A DNA stretch of 64,000 bases, from contig CM076649.1 of assembly GCA_038496675.1 (NCBI GenBank), positions 16,685,478 to 16,749,477 on the forward strand, given 5' to 3'. Shown here piece by piece: positions 10,454 to 22,330 of the stretch. The notes beneath the pieces were generated by a model. The model searched no databases. It had not been told where the DNA came from and saw only the letters and a program-made list of their open reading frames with translations. Source of the stretch: Rachycentron canadum (Eukaryota > Chordata > Actinopteri > Carangiformes > Rachycentridae). Positions within the stretch are counted from its first letter, which is position 1. Each line of letters starts with the position of its first letter. The position numbers were made by a program, and so were the translations under genes.

Positions 10454-13400
10454 ATGTCCTCATCATATGCTGCTGCTATATCAGCTCTTCTTTCAACCAG
10501 CTCTTCTAATCCACCCGTCAAACCCAAACCTGACCCCTCGCCAGGCACAGCAGGGAGTTCTAAACATTCCCCCAAGCCCGACAAACCCCCTCCAGCTGTA
10601 CAGATACATCCTCATTCACCTGAGCCTCTTGGATTATATGAAGAGCAACAGGAGAATCCTGCAGACTATGGCATAGGTAGGCAGAACCAATGCCAAACAT
10701 GAACACACTGTTTGAGATTGTGTCTTTGATGTTGGTGCACATTGTGTTGCAGGTGGTTATTACCTTGTTGAGATTGGAGAGATTTTTGTTGACCGTTACC
10801 AAGTGGTCAAAAAGTTGGGATGGGGTCACTTCTCTACTGTGTGGCTCTGCTGGGATATGGAGTAAGTATAGTTTGACCTTTTTACCTTTCATAGTAACAT
10901 AATAACATAATATAGCTATTATTTAAACATGATAGCAGCTAACTACCATGATTGTTTGCATGCAGGAAAAGGCGTTTTGTGGCTCTGAAGGTGGTGAAGA
11001 GCGCTCAGACATTCACAGAGACAGCACTGGATGAGATCAAACTTCTGAAATGTGTCAGTGTGACCACAGCTTTTCTTTTTAGTTATGATGATCAGTGATT
11101 TGTAGACATTTTATATACTGCTACAGTGCACATGTAGTGGACCCAGTGTTGATAATACACAGTGTTGCTAAGTCATGGCATTGTTTGGTCACAATGCAAA
11201 AGTTATCATCCTCCATATGATATGTGATCATCAGGTAAGGGACAGTGACTCCAAGGATCCTAAACGAGAGAGAATTGTGCACCTCATCGATGATTTCAGG
11301 ATCTCTGGAGCAAATGGAGAGCGTATCCTTCACAGAGACAAAAGTGTTAAACTACATAACGCCACTGTGCTGTACCTTGTTGTGCCATTATGGCTTTTCT
11401 ATGAATTGTTTTTAAATGCTTCTGTTCACAAGTGTGCCTGCATAGAGACAGACAAACCATATCCCAGTGTGGTGGGACTTGAAATATCTAGATCATATTA
11501 ATGTGTTTTAGATTTGAAATACCAGAAATACCAAAAATTTAGTGTGTATGGTTAGAAAGATGCTCCTTAGCTGCTCTCCAGATGTGTGCATGGTTCTGGA
11601 GGTACTTGGCCACCACCTGCTGCGGTGGATCATCAAATCCAACTACATTGGCCTCCCCCTGCCCTGCGTTAAGAGCATCCTCACACAGGTGTTGTGCAAC
11701 CTTTTATTCCATCTTAATTCAGCCTCCCTGTCTTTCATCACTGACTGAGCTCCTTTTGTGAAGAGATTATCTTCTATTTTTGCTAGCGGTGCAATGATAG
11801 TGACGCAATTTCATTCCTTATCACAGGTTCTGCAGGGTTTAGATTACTTGCACACTAAATGCAAGATTATCCACACAGACATCAAACCAGAAAACATCCT
11901 GCTGAGAGTGGACGAGGTTTATATACAGAAACTTGCAGCCAACACCAAGCTGTGGCAGCTGCCAGTGTCCTCTGGTATCACCAGCTCCGCGGGTTAGGGA
12001 TGCTACATTAGTAATTACATAGACTTTATACCAATCAACTGTACAATACACTTAGGTTAAATTTTGTTTCTATATTTGTGTTTTCACAGTAAACAGAGGT
12101 GCCAGAGAAAAACAGGTGTGTTGCCTAAAAATATGCCATTTTCTTTATTATTTAATTAATTTTATTATGAAATTGGTATTTGTTTTACAACCACATTATA
12201 ATGTGTGCTATCCTGCTATGACTTCTTAAGAGTTTGTCCAACTTTTTGGGGAAGCTGACTGGAGTTTTCCACACTCTTGGCGAGTGGGTAAGTTTTTGCA
12301 CTCGAGCTTCAAAATCATCTTGGAAACACTTAAACTCTGGGACACACCAGGGGACATGTTGGGTTGTGAAAAGACTTGGCACCAGATCTGTAACAACTAA
12401 CTGTGTGCGACAAGTAGGTTTCCAATAAAGTCATTCTGCAGTACTTATTTTTATTTCACAGCTCCTGTATACATTCATAGACAACTATCTATAATTATCC
12501 CAATTACAATCCAGAGATATATTGATATGCCTCCTGACCATGTTTAGCATGTTCCTATCTTCTCATGCTTGTGTTGAATTTCTGCTAATACTTGCTTTCT
12601 CTTGTGGCACTGTTATGTCACCAACAGGCTCCTGTACTTCAAGTGAATAGAACAGGTGTAGTTTACTATAGTCACTTGTTTCCATTATACTACTTTACAA
12701 CATTCAAAACACAGATATTAATATGTGGAATTATTGCAAAAGTGTAGACTCATAGTAATTAGTAACTACTAGTAACTACAGACCATATAGATAAAAGACA
12801 CAAGTGAATCCATGGTTAAAACATGGCTTTAGGACTTCTTCTGTTGCTTGATATAATCTATCTATCGATCTATCGATCTATCTATCGATCTATCGATATA
12901 GATATATATAGATATCTTAATAAAAGAATCTGATGAAAAGTCATAGAGGACATAATGCTTCTTAAATATGTTTATGTGTAGTGGTGTGCATGCATTGCTG
13001 TTTGCACAGTGTCTTTTTTTGATAATGCCACTGCAGAAATGTTCTAATTGTACTCAAAGTAGCTTTAAATGCATGATTTGCTGCACTTTGAAAACAGGCA
13101 TGAATCTGTTGTGATGATGCACTGAATGTTGTTTTAATTAATTTTTTCATTCCATGCTCACTCTCTAATTGTTTCCCACAACTGACTGGATCCTGCAGTC
13201 CAGCAAGGTCTCCAGGAGCTCAATTACCCGACTGACCAGAAAGGACAGGAGTCGACGAGGACAGGAGAATGCATCTGAGAACCAACAAAGAGACAAACCT
13301 CATGTGTCATTTTCTGATGTCACTCCTCCCTCTAGCACCTGCAGCTCCACTTGTCACTCTAAGCTCACAGGTCCCAACCTCACATTAAGGAGGCACACCC

Positions 13401-16301
13401 TGCTGTTGGAGGACGGGTTGGACTTGGCTCCATGCAGCCACAGAGACTCTGTCTGCCCGTGGCCAGACCTCAACACAGATGCTCCTGTCTCTGGCTCTAG
13501 ATCAGTATTATTACACCAGACTGCAGACAAAGAGCCGCCTCCACCTTCATCCTCTCTCACTGGTTAGTCTCTTAACATTTGTGTCATTGTTTATTTCACC
13601 CTAAACTGTGAAGTCTATGGCTATTATCTCTGCAGTTTATCTTACAGTAATCTGATCTTCTTAGGTGGCAAATTCTTCTGTGTATTTCAGGCATCAGTGA
13701 TTCTGATGTAGTTTTGGATCTACTGAAACCGCAGAATGCTGATAAAATCCACATCAAGATTGCAGACCTGGGCAATGCCTGCTGGGTGGTGAGTGTTGTT
13801 ATTCAACAAGCAAGTTAAACCTGGAAAACTATACAATTAAAATTAGATAGTTTCATCCTCACAATTATGTTATGTTTACGATCTCCTCTGTGTCCTCAAA
13901 ATCCCTCATAAGTCATAATTTAACATGCTGACTGGCCAAGATTCTCACATAAGACTTTTAGTTATATCACTTTATATTCATCATGACATCATATTTTGAA
14001 GGATTGTTTGGAGTTGATATATGCTTACGTCATCTAAATATGACTGCATTCATAAGTCACTTGGCAACCACGAATAATGAAAAAAACCCCAGCACAAATA
14101 ACTTAATTTTCAAGTTAATCAAAATATGCTATGCAGCAAATTTAGTGAAGAGTTAATGAAATTGAGAGGTAGAAAAAGCATCAAGCAAAAAATCTTAGCA
14201 AGAAATGGGTGGAGGTGGCGAGATTTCTGCTTTTACATCTTGTAGTTGTCAGAGCTATGAGGTAAACTGCAGAACTATTTCATAAATGGCCACATATCTA
14301 GTTAATAAAAGACTGCCAGCCCATAATTTTTACAGAGCTCAGTGTGACAGGTGCTTTCTGTAGAGCACAGCCATATTTACAATGCCCTCCAGTGAAAATC
14401 ACAGCAGCCATATTTTTCCACAAAGATGAAACTGTGTGGGTTGATTTGAAATGTAGTTTGAGAGAGACATACACTATTATCTTGAATTTCAGCACAACCC
14501 TGTGCTGCTTGTTATGCTTCTTGTTTCATTTGGCAGATTCAGGAAAACAGACAGTGGTGTTATTTTAACATTTTAGCCATGCAAGCAGAAGGGCTCTATG
14601 GATGCTAATGTGCACCACTTTGGCCCAGACTGAAGCATCTGATACCTACTGGATGGATTGCCTTGTACTCATCAGTGTCTCCCTCAGGAGAAATTGTAAC
14701 CACTTTGGTGATCGTCTGGCTTTCCTTCTGACCCTGCCATCAAATCAAAATTTCACTTGTCCAGTACCCTATGATCGAACACCAAACAAAGAAAAAAATA
14801 GATTAAATAACAACATTCATTATGTGTGTTTTGTGCTAATTAGGTTTACATGCTAACATACTAAACTAACATACCGATGATGATTTACATTATAACTTCT
14901 AATCTTCATCATATCCTGTTATCATGCCAACTTTAGCATCTAGCTTAAAGCTCCACAAGTACAGCTTCAAAGAGCTGTTAGCATGGCAGTAGACCATGTT
15001 TTTACTTTTTTGTTTTGTAGACAATAAAGACATATTTAATATTTTCCAACCACATATAATAATTATTTATATGATATTGTACATAATAGAATTTTGGCTG
15101 ACATAATCATATGCACATCCTGTAATTAAGAATAAAATGTGTAAGTTTAAAAAGGTTGAACTGACCAAGAAGTTTACTGCAACAATAGTTGTCAAAGATG
15201 CAGGCCATTAAACAGTAAAACAATCTCATGTCTGTTGTTGTTAGCATAAACACTTCACTGACGACATTCAGACGTGCCAGTACCGGTCTGTGGAGGTCCT
15301 GATTGGTGCTGACTACGACACACCTGCTGACATCTGGAGCACTGCCTGCATGGTGAGTCAAACACCTGCCTAGAGACAGTATGTTTTCAGCTTGGGGAAA
15401 CTTTATTACATTTAACACAATTTTTCAGTTGGACTGAATTGATTTGATTTCAGTGGTCAAAGGTCACCGTCACCTCATCAAACATGTTTTTAGCCATAAC
15501 ACATTTAATACCATTCATTAAATTCCTTCCTTTGGAACAAATATTTTATGAGTATTTTATAAGTTGCAAGTTGACTGGTTGGTGGAGGCTGAGGCAGTAA
15601 TTCTAGCTTTTGTCTGACATTACCATTTCTACATTTGTCACCAGCATCTGTTCATTCATGTGTTCTCTAGGCTTTTGAGCTGGCCACAGGGGACTATCTA
15701 TTCGACCCCCAATCAGGAGCAAGCTTTTCCCGAGAGGAAGGTTTGTTTTTGTTTTTTCACTATGTCCCTTTTGTCCTTAATTAAACTAAATGTGCTTATA
15801 ATATAGCACCTTCCTGGTTCCCTTCAGATCACATTGCCCACATCATTGAGCTCCTGGGGCCCCTCCCATCCCAGTTTGCCCTCTCAGGGAGGAATTCCAA
15901 ACAATACTTCAACCATAAAGGTAGAGTGTACTCAATTGTTAAAAAATTCATTTATGTGTTTCACACTGCCAAATTACCTGCATCTCAGACATGCATATTT
16001 TATATTAATGTTAATTTGAATGTTTGAGATGAAACTTTAAATAAACAATTTATTTGCAAGTTAAATGATTAAAGAAGCCAAAAGTGCTGTATCAGCCTAC
16101 TTTTTACCTTGTCCAGGACAATTGCGACACATCTCAAAGCTCAAGCCATGGAGCTTGTTTGAAATCCTACAAGATAAGTACGAGTGGCCGGGGGAGGAAG
16201 CTGCCCAGTTCAGCTCTTTCCTCTTGACCATGTTGGAACCGCTGCCAGTGAAAAGAGCCACAGCTGCCCAGTGTCTGAAACACCCCTGGATCGCCTCCTA
16301 G
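10454..16301 (+). CDS. srpk3: SR-protein kinase, SRPK3-like, 13 coding exons, 574 aa
   Basis: Coding exons: 10454-10676, 10753-10861, 10966-11053, 11235-11322, 11582-11688, 11827-11992, 12090-12115, 13199-13562, 13691-13788, 15245-15352, 15671-15740, 15828-15920, 16117-16301; 1725 nt with consistent phases. The enzyme phosphorylates serines in RS repeats of splicing factors. Visible kinase marks: glycine loop LGWGHFSTV at 95-103, VALK lysine 119, catalytic loop HTDIKPEN with Asp223, metal-binding DLG Asp416, then WSTACMAFELATGDYLF and a C-terminal KHPWIAS. The domain is split by a non-conserved basic/serine-rich spacer (about 240-400), diagnostic of SRPKs; in the family it controls nuclear entry. 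ATG 10454 is chosen because the exon opens at 10385 and the upstream in-frame residues look like 5' UTR. Blocks CVRDSD and VHLIDDFRISG fit SRPK3 better than SRPK1/2. Exon 12090-12115 is only 26 nt. IQTCQYR replaces the usual IQTRQYR. In mammals SRPK3 is muscle-enriched. Confidence 0.87.
12855..12910. repeat. TCTA/TCGA tetranucleotide microsatellite in an srpk3 intron
   Basis: Interrupted units of TCTA and TCGA run from about 12855 and change into short GATATA units. The tract lies in the intron between exons 12090-12115 and 13199-13562. It is a typical variable tetranucleotide tract with no coding content. Confidence 0.9.
14622..15000. repeat. Candidate dispersed teleost repeat in an srpk3 intron
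   Basis: The words CACTTTGGCCCAGACTGAAG and ACTGGATGGATTGCC, then GCTAATTAG, CATGCTAACAT and GTTAGCATGGC, match my memory of a very common percomorph interspersed repeat. Related words recur at about 18925-19030 and, reversed, at about 27650-27770. The boundaries are approximate, and the copy appears to be a diverged mosaic. Confidence 0.5.
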
Positions 16302-16828
16302 AGACCCCGGCCCTGAATCGTTCAGAGCCCAGTGGACTAGCTCTCTATTCAGGAGCAGACTCAGACATATTGGATGTGACATAGGACTTGGTTTGGCTGT
16401 GGGAGTAGTCTGGTGCTGGCATCATGAGCACAGCTTTCATAAATATTTATTAGCCTGACTAAGAGCCTTTTCCCAGTTGGGTGGTTTGGTCTTTAAATGA
16501 CCATCACATCTAATTCAGGCACAGCAATGACCAAAGAGTTTTGGTTTACTGGAAAAGTGCCTTCTAACACGATGAAGTTCTTGAGCTGTAATGTGCTGAC
16601 ACAGGTACAATAGCTTCAGAAATAATTCAGACCTGAGCATATTTTGCACTTTATTCTATTGTGGATTTATTTTTACGAAGCCACCATTTCACCCGTCAGT
16701 CTTCACTCAATTCATAAAAAATCTGAACTTGAAATCATTTAAAACAATGTTACGCCCCCTGATTGGCCACAATCTGGAGTTCCACATCACAGGGTCCGAA
16801 TACCTTTATAAATGAGTTCTTGATTTTT

Positions 16829-16834
16829 AATAAA
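16829..16834 (+). terminator. srpk3: Candidate poly(A) signal of srpk3
   Basis: AATAAA lies 528 bases after the srpk3 stop codon (16299-16301) and is the first perfect hexamer downstream. It would give a 3' UTR of about 0.55 kb. Confidence 0.45.
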
Positions 16835-17520
16835 ATCACAAAAATGACTAAGAAAATATTACATTTGACATTGTTGATTATTGAATATAGATTGATGGGC
16901 AAAATTACATTTTCATCAACTCAAAATTAAATCAACAAGGGAATAAAACATGCAAACACTGAATCTGAATGCTCCCTGAAGCCACTACAAATGAAGAGCT
17001 CCCTTTGAAGAAATGTTTATCAAAATATATGGAAAAGGTTGTCAGAAGTATATGATGGATTTATTCAGACAGAACTCAGTGTCTGAAATGTCAGTTTGAA
17101 GGATTACCTCGATGACTCACCTCAGAAAGACACTTTATTTGTTGTTTTTTTTTTTTTTTTTAAAGAAACTGTACTCTGAAAGTAACTTAATTTTAGTTAA
17201 AAATGTAATCAAAATAGAAATAAAATTGGAAATTGGAATTATTCACTCAAGTATCAGTTTATACATCCAGACATAATCAGAAGTGGTTGCATCAGTACTG
17301 AGAATGAACTCTAATAAGAAATAATAATAATATTTTAATAAATATATTTTAAATATAAAAATATTTTTATAAATCATTAACATCTGAATCATCAGGAATT
17401 ACTCCTTCCTTTTTTACAATCCCTGAGTGAGCAAATGTGTGTGTGTATGTGTGTGTGTGATGTATTGACTGCTGAGATTTGGTGTTGTGCATTCCTTTCA
17501 TGCTCACACTCAGCAGTACT
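16835..17520. other. Intergenic DNA between srpk3 and comt
   Basis: AT-rich sequence with a T-run near 17144-17161 and a (TG)n tract at 17436-17459. No exon-like frame or RNA gene was recognised. Confidence 0.5.
17436..17459. repeat. Short (TG)n microsatellite upstream of comt
   Basis: TG repeats with one TATG interruption, just upstream of the purine-rich segment taken as the comt first exon. Confidence 0.85.
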
Positions 17521-17665
17521 CTGAGAGGGGGATGGAAGGAAGAGGAGGGAGGAGTTAGTCTCGTGTAACAGCAAGCATATGTCCGGATGTTAGGAAACTC
17601 AGAGATTTTCTTCTAGCAGCTGGAGGAGGTGAGAAGAGGACAGGGAGCAGTGCCTGCCCACACAT
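17521..17665 (+). other. comt: Putative 5' untranslated exon of comt
   Basis: A purine-rich GGAGG-dense stretch ends in CCCACACAT followed by the donor GTAAGT at 17666. The coding exon begins after the acceptor TCTGTCTGCAG at 18697, two bases before the ATG. The left boundary is a guess based on base composition. The 1-kb intron between (17666-18697) holds nothing else that I recognise. Confidence 0.35.
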
Positions 17666-18698
17666 GTAAGTCTTATTTTCTTATCGCAAGAATGGATGAG
17701 GTGTTTTTTCTTGTTCCAAGCCTAAGTGTTAGTTCCTGTGTTGCTCAGTGGAGACCATGGATCAGTGTGGGTATAATTCCTATTTTAGACTGAAAAGTGT
17801 GTGCACTCACAGCGCTGTGGGAGAACAAAGATTAGATTTAGTGCCAAACTAGCATTACTGCAATACTTCTCAGTTGCGCCATTTTCAAAGCAAAGATTGT
17901 ATTATAACTTAAATAATAATAACCATTTCATAATGTGGGTGGTATACATGCCCCCTGACCTGGTACGTAATTGTGTCACTAAACAGATTAAAGTGTTTAT
18001 CAAGTCATGCTAAGACCATTCTTCATTTCAGCTTCTGAATCTCCTGCTGCATGTTAGGATTAAGCCAAAGTAAAGGTTAAAGTCCCAGTGTTCTGCCTTT
18101 TGTGACACAGCTCTTAACCCCCAGCCAGTTGCCATGCAACTCAAACTCCAAATCAAAAGGAATTACCTCAACCTGCATTGGTCTTTCACAGTTGCATTTC
18201 TAGTGCAAGGTAGAGTTGTTTCCAGGCATGCTCTTCACTGCTTTCCCACAGATGGACTCTAGCTGTGCTTTTCTCCACCTTCTCTTTTCTGTTCTTCCCA
18301 CTTTGTTTGTGCTTGAGATATAAACAGGCTTATTGCATCTGAATGTGGGAACACTGGTCTGTGTGTTTACCAGTTCTTATTGCAGTTGATATTAAATGAT
18401 ATCCTATAGTGATATCATTACTTTAAGACTTGTGGGGATGGGCAGCCTGGACCTGGCGGGTGGGAGCAGCAGCTGATAATGAAAACAGGAGCAGTAACAG
18501 TATTGTACACTGCATAGTAAACACCCATCTCATTAGCCTGACACAAAGGGAGAGGTAGAGTGAGAGGAGATATGATAGCTTTCATTTATCTCATGCAAAT
18601 GTGTTCTTATTGCAGTTGCTTCATTTATCACAGCCTCTCTCCATAACGCAGAACCATATCAACATGCAGAACTGATGTTTTTACTCTCTGTCTGCAGG

Positions 18699-21134
18699 AT
18701 GTGGCTGACTCTTATTTACAGTTGCACTGGTGGAGCAGCTCTTCTGTATGCTTTGTACAGATGGTTGATCCCCACTGTTGTGCAGTATCATGGAGGATTG
18801 GCGCTGATTTGGCACGATGTCATTGTGGAGCGGATGCTGGACACACTGACCCAGTCCACTCGTCCTCAGGTGCCTTCACTGTAAAACTCTAACAAAAACA
18901 GCCCCATGACTAATACCTCTAAATTTAAAGCGATTCCTCCTCTGGGGACCATGAATGTCTAGAAAAGGTGCATGACAATCCATACAATAGTTGTTGAGAT
19001 ATGTCAGCTTGAACCAAAGTGGTGAACTATGAACCAATATGTGACCAAGTAAAATAATATGTGACCAAATAACTGCACTTTTGCTGTGAAAGAAACAAAT
19101 AAATCTGGCATGTCTGAAATCATAATCTTGCTCCACGAGACACTCTTGAGCTTTAACATAATTTCCACCAAGAAATAAAATGAAAGAAATGAAATGAAAA
19201 GAAATTAAACAAACCTTTCACAGGTGTAACTGACAGGTGTCATAACAATTACCTCACTGTCCCACTGCTCTACTCTTGTGCATGCTGGCTCCCTGGGATA
19301 CCTCACTACAACTGAGCCATTGTTGATGCTATAAATTACACTGTTATTTTCTTGTTATTATAAGCTGAACTCCTTCAACATAAAGGCTATCAAATATATA
19401 ATCTTTTCTTATGAACACAGAAGTTTAATCTTAGATTTCACATCTGTCAGTGAACGGCACCAAGATTTTTGGATTTGGAAAAATGAACACAATTTAAGCA
19501 CAATGTATGTGTTTTTGCTGAGGTCACTAAACTGTTGAGCTGACTTGTTGGGAGGTCCAACAATAACTGTACTACAACAGAAATATATTTTAAACATTAC
19601 TCTCTTTACTGGCTGATCTTTGCTTTTAGCTGATTTTTGATAAAACCATTGTCAAAAAAAAAAAAGATCTTGACTCTAGTCAATATGGAAAGATGTTGTG
19701 TTTACAGTATAGACGCACTTCGAGTATAGACACTTATTAATGAACATGAAAATAAATGCAGTGCTTACAATTATCAACATTACTCATGAATTAACACTTG
19801 CCTATTATCCATGAGCCACCTTAGGTAGTGGTGTGCACATCCACACAGACCTCAGTTAGACCGTCACTTGATACAAACCTCAATGTAGAGAAGTAACACC
19901 ACATTGGAATCATAACTTTTATATAAGAGAAGGAGAGCGAGAGCAAGTGCTTAATAACATCATACCCATGATCTTTGTTAAAGGTTTTTATAGGTTTGCC
20001 GGTGGAAGACCAGTTTTTTCTCAAGTTGTGGTTAGAGTTTGGTGAAAAAGTGATGGAGCACTGGGCAGAGTTAGTAGGGGAAAATGTATATATATACTGT
20101 ATAATGCTATTCTGTTAAACCAAATAACACAACATGACAACACAAACATCCTGAAGCATTAATTATAGAAATATTAATGATGAGTGATCAGTGACGCTGA
20201 CTGAACTATCCTATTGTAAAATGGTAGTGTTTCTTCCTCCCCCTCCTCAGCGGCTCCTGAGTGCAGTACAGAAGAACGCCACTAGAGGAGACCCTTGCAG
20301 CGTGGTCAAAGCCATAGACGACTTCTGCAGACACAAGGAGTGGGCAATGAATGTGGGGGATGAGAAAGGTATTGATTTCTTATTCTACAACAGTTTGCTT
20401 TCATGTGTGAAATCATGACCTTACATGACCCGGCTGTATATTTTGCCTTTTTTCTTGCCACAGGCTGCATTCTTGACTCTGTGGTGTCTGAGTTAAACCC
20501 AGCCACTGTGTTGGAGCTGGGGACCTATTGTGGTTACTCCACAGTGCGGATTGCCCGTCTGCTCCCCCCCCACACCAAACTCATCACTCTTGAATTTAAC
20601 CCTGACTTTGCTGCAATTGCCCGTCAGGTCATTGCGTGGGCCGGACTAGAGGAAAAGGTAAAGAAGCAGTTTTTCTTTAAACAGAAAAACAATGATTTTC
20701 ACTGCATGTACAGGTCAGAAGATGGTGTCTTTCCTCTTTCCAGGTCCAGTTAGTTGAAGGTGCATCTGGTGACTGGATCCCCAAAATGAAGGAGCAGTTT
20801 GGGATTAAAACATTTGACCTGGTTTTCCTGGATCACTGGAAAGATCGCTACCTTCCTGACACAAAGTTGATAGAGGTGAGTTTGTTGTGTTTATTTTGGA
20901 CTGATCGAACTCTTGATTGTTCTACCATGATGCCCACTTTGCTGTTATCATCAGGAGTGTGGCCTGCTCAGGAAAGGCAGCGTCCTGCTGGCAGACAACG
21001 TCATCTGTCCTGGAACTCCTGACTACCTGGAGTACATCCGCAGCTGCCCACGATACGAGAGCCGGTACTTCAAATCTCACCTGGAGTACACTAAAGTGGA
21101 GGATGGCTTGGAGAAGTCTGTCTTCTTAGGGTAG
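18699..21134 (+). CDS. comt: Membrane-bound catechol O-methyltransferase, 5 coding exons, 264 aa
   Basis: Coding exons: 18699-18869, 20251-20368, 20464-20657, 20744-20875, 20955-21134; 795 nt. The enzyme moves a methyl group from S-adenosylmethionine to a catechol hydroxyl (dopamine, noradrenaline, catechol oestrogens). Residues 2-24 form one hydrophobic anchor, as in the membrane form of COMT. KEWAMNVGD precedes the SAM-binding ELGTYCGYS (114-122). Metal ligands are Asp191 (in LDHWKDRYLPDT), Asp219 and Asn220 (in LLADNVICPG); the catalytic lysine is Lys194 and the active-site Glu is Glu249 (in LEYTKVEDGLEK). These equal rat soluble-form D141, D169, N170, K144 and E199 with a constant offset of 50, so all active-site residues are kept. 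The motifs fit COMT better than the paralogue TOMT. ATG 18699 follows the acceptor at once; an in-frame ATG at 18675 lies in the intron and is rejected. No internal Met gives an obvious soluble form. Confidence 0.93.
18925..19030. repeat. Dispersed teleost repeat fragment in comt intron 1
   Basis: The words CTCTGGGGACCATGAATGTC, GACAATCCATACAATAGTTG and GAACCAAAGTGGTG match a repeat that I recall as widespread in percomorph genomes. A reverse-oriented relative is at about 27650-27770 in grm6. It is short and truncated, with approximate edges. Confidence 0.55.
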
Positions 21135-21475
21135 TTTTCAACAAATATTACTAGGCTTTACACAGGTACTAGTAAACCTCAGACCTCGGTTGTCTTGGGC
21201 TCACTGAGCAGATTTAAAATCAGGAGTTAAATCTGGTTTTCTAACACATCATAGAGAGAGTTTACTTAAATTAAAAGTTTCCATGTGAAGGGGAAACAAA
21301 CAACTTGTGCCGTGTGCTTTACTTTTCAAACAATGGAAGTTGATGCACTTTTTGAGACGTCTATATATACTGGTACAGTAGATGGTAGTGACTATGTTTG
21401 AGCTCCTAATTGACAGATGATGAGCTGAAAACTGATCTGGGGGCTGCTTTTCCCAGAGCATCAACTGAAATCAAT

Positions 21476-21481
21476 AATAAA
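21476..21481 (+). terminator. comt: Candidate poly(A) signal of comt
   Basis: AATAAA lies 342 bases after the comt stop codon. The intervening 3' UTR (21135-21475) contains no other recognisable feature. Confidence 0.45.
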
Positions 21482-21854
21482 TCTAATCCAGATGCAATCT
21501 GTGATACACAAACATATTTTCCACCTCTGATATTCTCCACCATTGTGCCAGTGTTGACAGGTGTGTGAAAAAGAAGAGTGAATGTGTTTGTTGTGTTAGT
21601 GTGTGAGTGTGTCTGTGTGAGTATGAATCAAATCGCTGCTCATCTAATCTCTCAAAGTGACTGAGTCCCATCATACTGGGTGGGGAGTGGGGGGTGGGGA
21701 GGGAGGGGCTCTGCATTTGGTTCAGCCATATGAAAAAAAAAATAAAAGGGCTAGTCCACATACTGCTTTCTTCACAGACGCCTGCATGATAATCCCAATC
21801 TGTGGCCATTAGTGCACTGAGAGGACGAGAGAGGCGAGGGTTCAACACAGAGAA

Positions 21855-21857
<3 letters not shown>

Positions 21858-21890
<33 letters not shown>
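21858..21890. repeat. (AG)n microsatellite upstream of grm6
   Basis: A pure AG run is flanked by further purine-rich DNA (GGGAGGGGGGGAG at about 21905-21917 and AGAGAGAGGGAGAGAGC nearby). The polypurine strand spans about 21830-21970, about 0.4 kb before the putative grm6 5' exon. The minus-strand open frames here that read as serine-leucine repeats are artefacts. Confidence 0.93.
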
Positions 21891-21894
<4 letters not shown>

Positions 21895-22259
21895 AGAGGG
21901 TGAGGGGAGGGGGGGAGTGCCTGGACAGAGATGCACACACAGGAAAAAGAATGAGAGAGAGAGGGAGAGAGCTTTTAAGGGATTTGGCAGTGATTTGTAG
22001 AATCTCACTGCTGTAATGTTGCGCTTTTTCTCCACTTTCCCTGCGACTCTGCCATGATACAACACCCTAAAGCCTCAAAAGTCTGTCTTTTCATTTTGTT
22101 TTTATAAATCACAACGACTTCTTTTTAGACCATTGTTTTTTTTTTAGTGTGTTCTGGTTATTTTTGAGAGTGAACAGCGGCTGTCTGAGATGATAGAGGA
22201 TTTACTTTTGGTGAGGAGAGGAGAGCCTTGCCTCTAGATACATAATCACATTTTGGACC

Positions 22260-22330
22260 ATGGACAGAGGCCTGTGTTGACGAGCTCATGTGATGGATAA
22301 AATTGACACTGGTCGATGAAGAATGGGCAG
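22260..22330 (+). other. grm6: Putative 5' untranslated exon of grm6 (3' boundary only)
   Basis: AGAATGGGCAG followed by GTAAGA at 22331 is a good donor. The receiving acceptor is CTGTCCCCAG ending at 23558, in the exon that carries the grm6 ATG at 23615. The left edge is arbitrary. The intervening 1.2 kb intron is AT-rich, with ATATAT palindromic tracts near 22680-22735 and no other feature. Confidence 0.35.

Noticed and set aside
18675..18698. Upstream in-frame ATG for comt
   Set aside because: The ATG lies before the TCTGTCTGCAG acceptor, so it is intronic; the Met at 18699 gives the expected N-terminal anchor.
18699..21134. Methyltransferase as TOMT rather than COMT
   Set aside because: KEWAMNVGD, LDHWKDRYLPDT and EECGLLRKG are COMT-type; TOMT differs at these blocks.
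21483..22065. Minus-strand open frames with long serine-leucine repeats
   Set aside because: They are translations of the (AG)n tract and its purine-rich flanks; there is no splice or start context.
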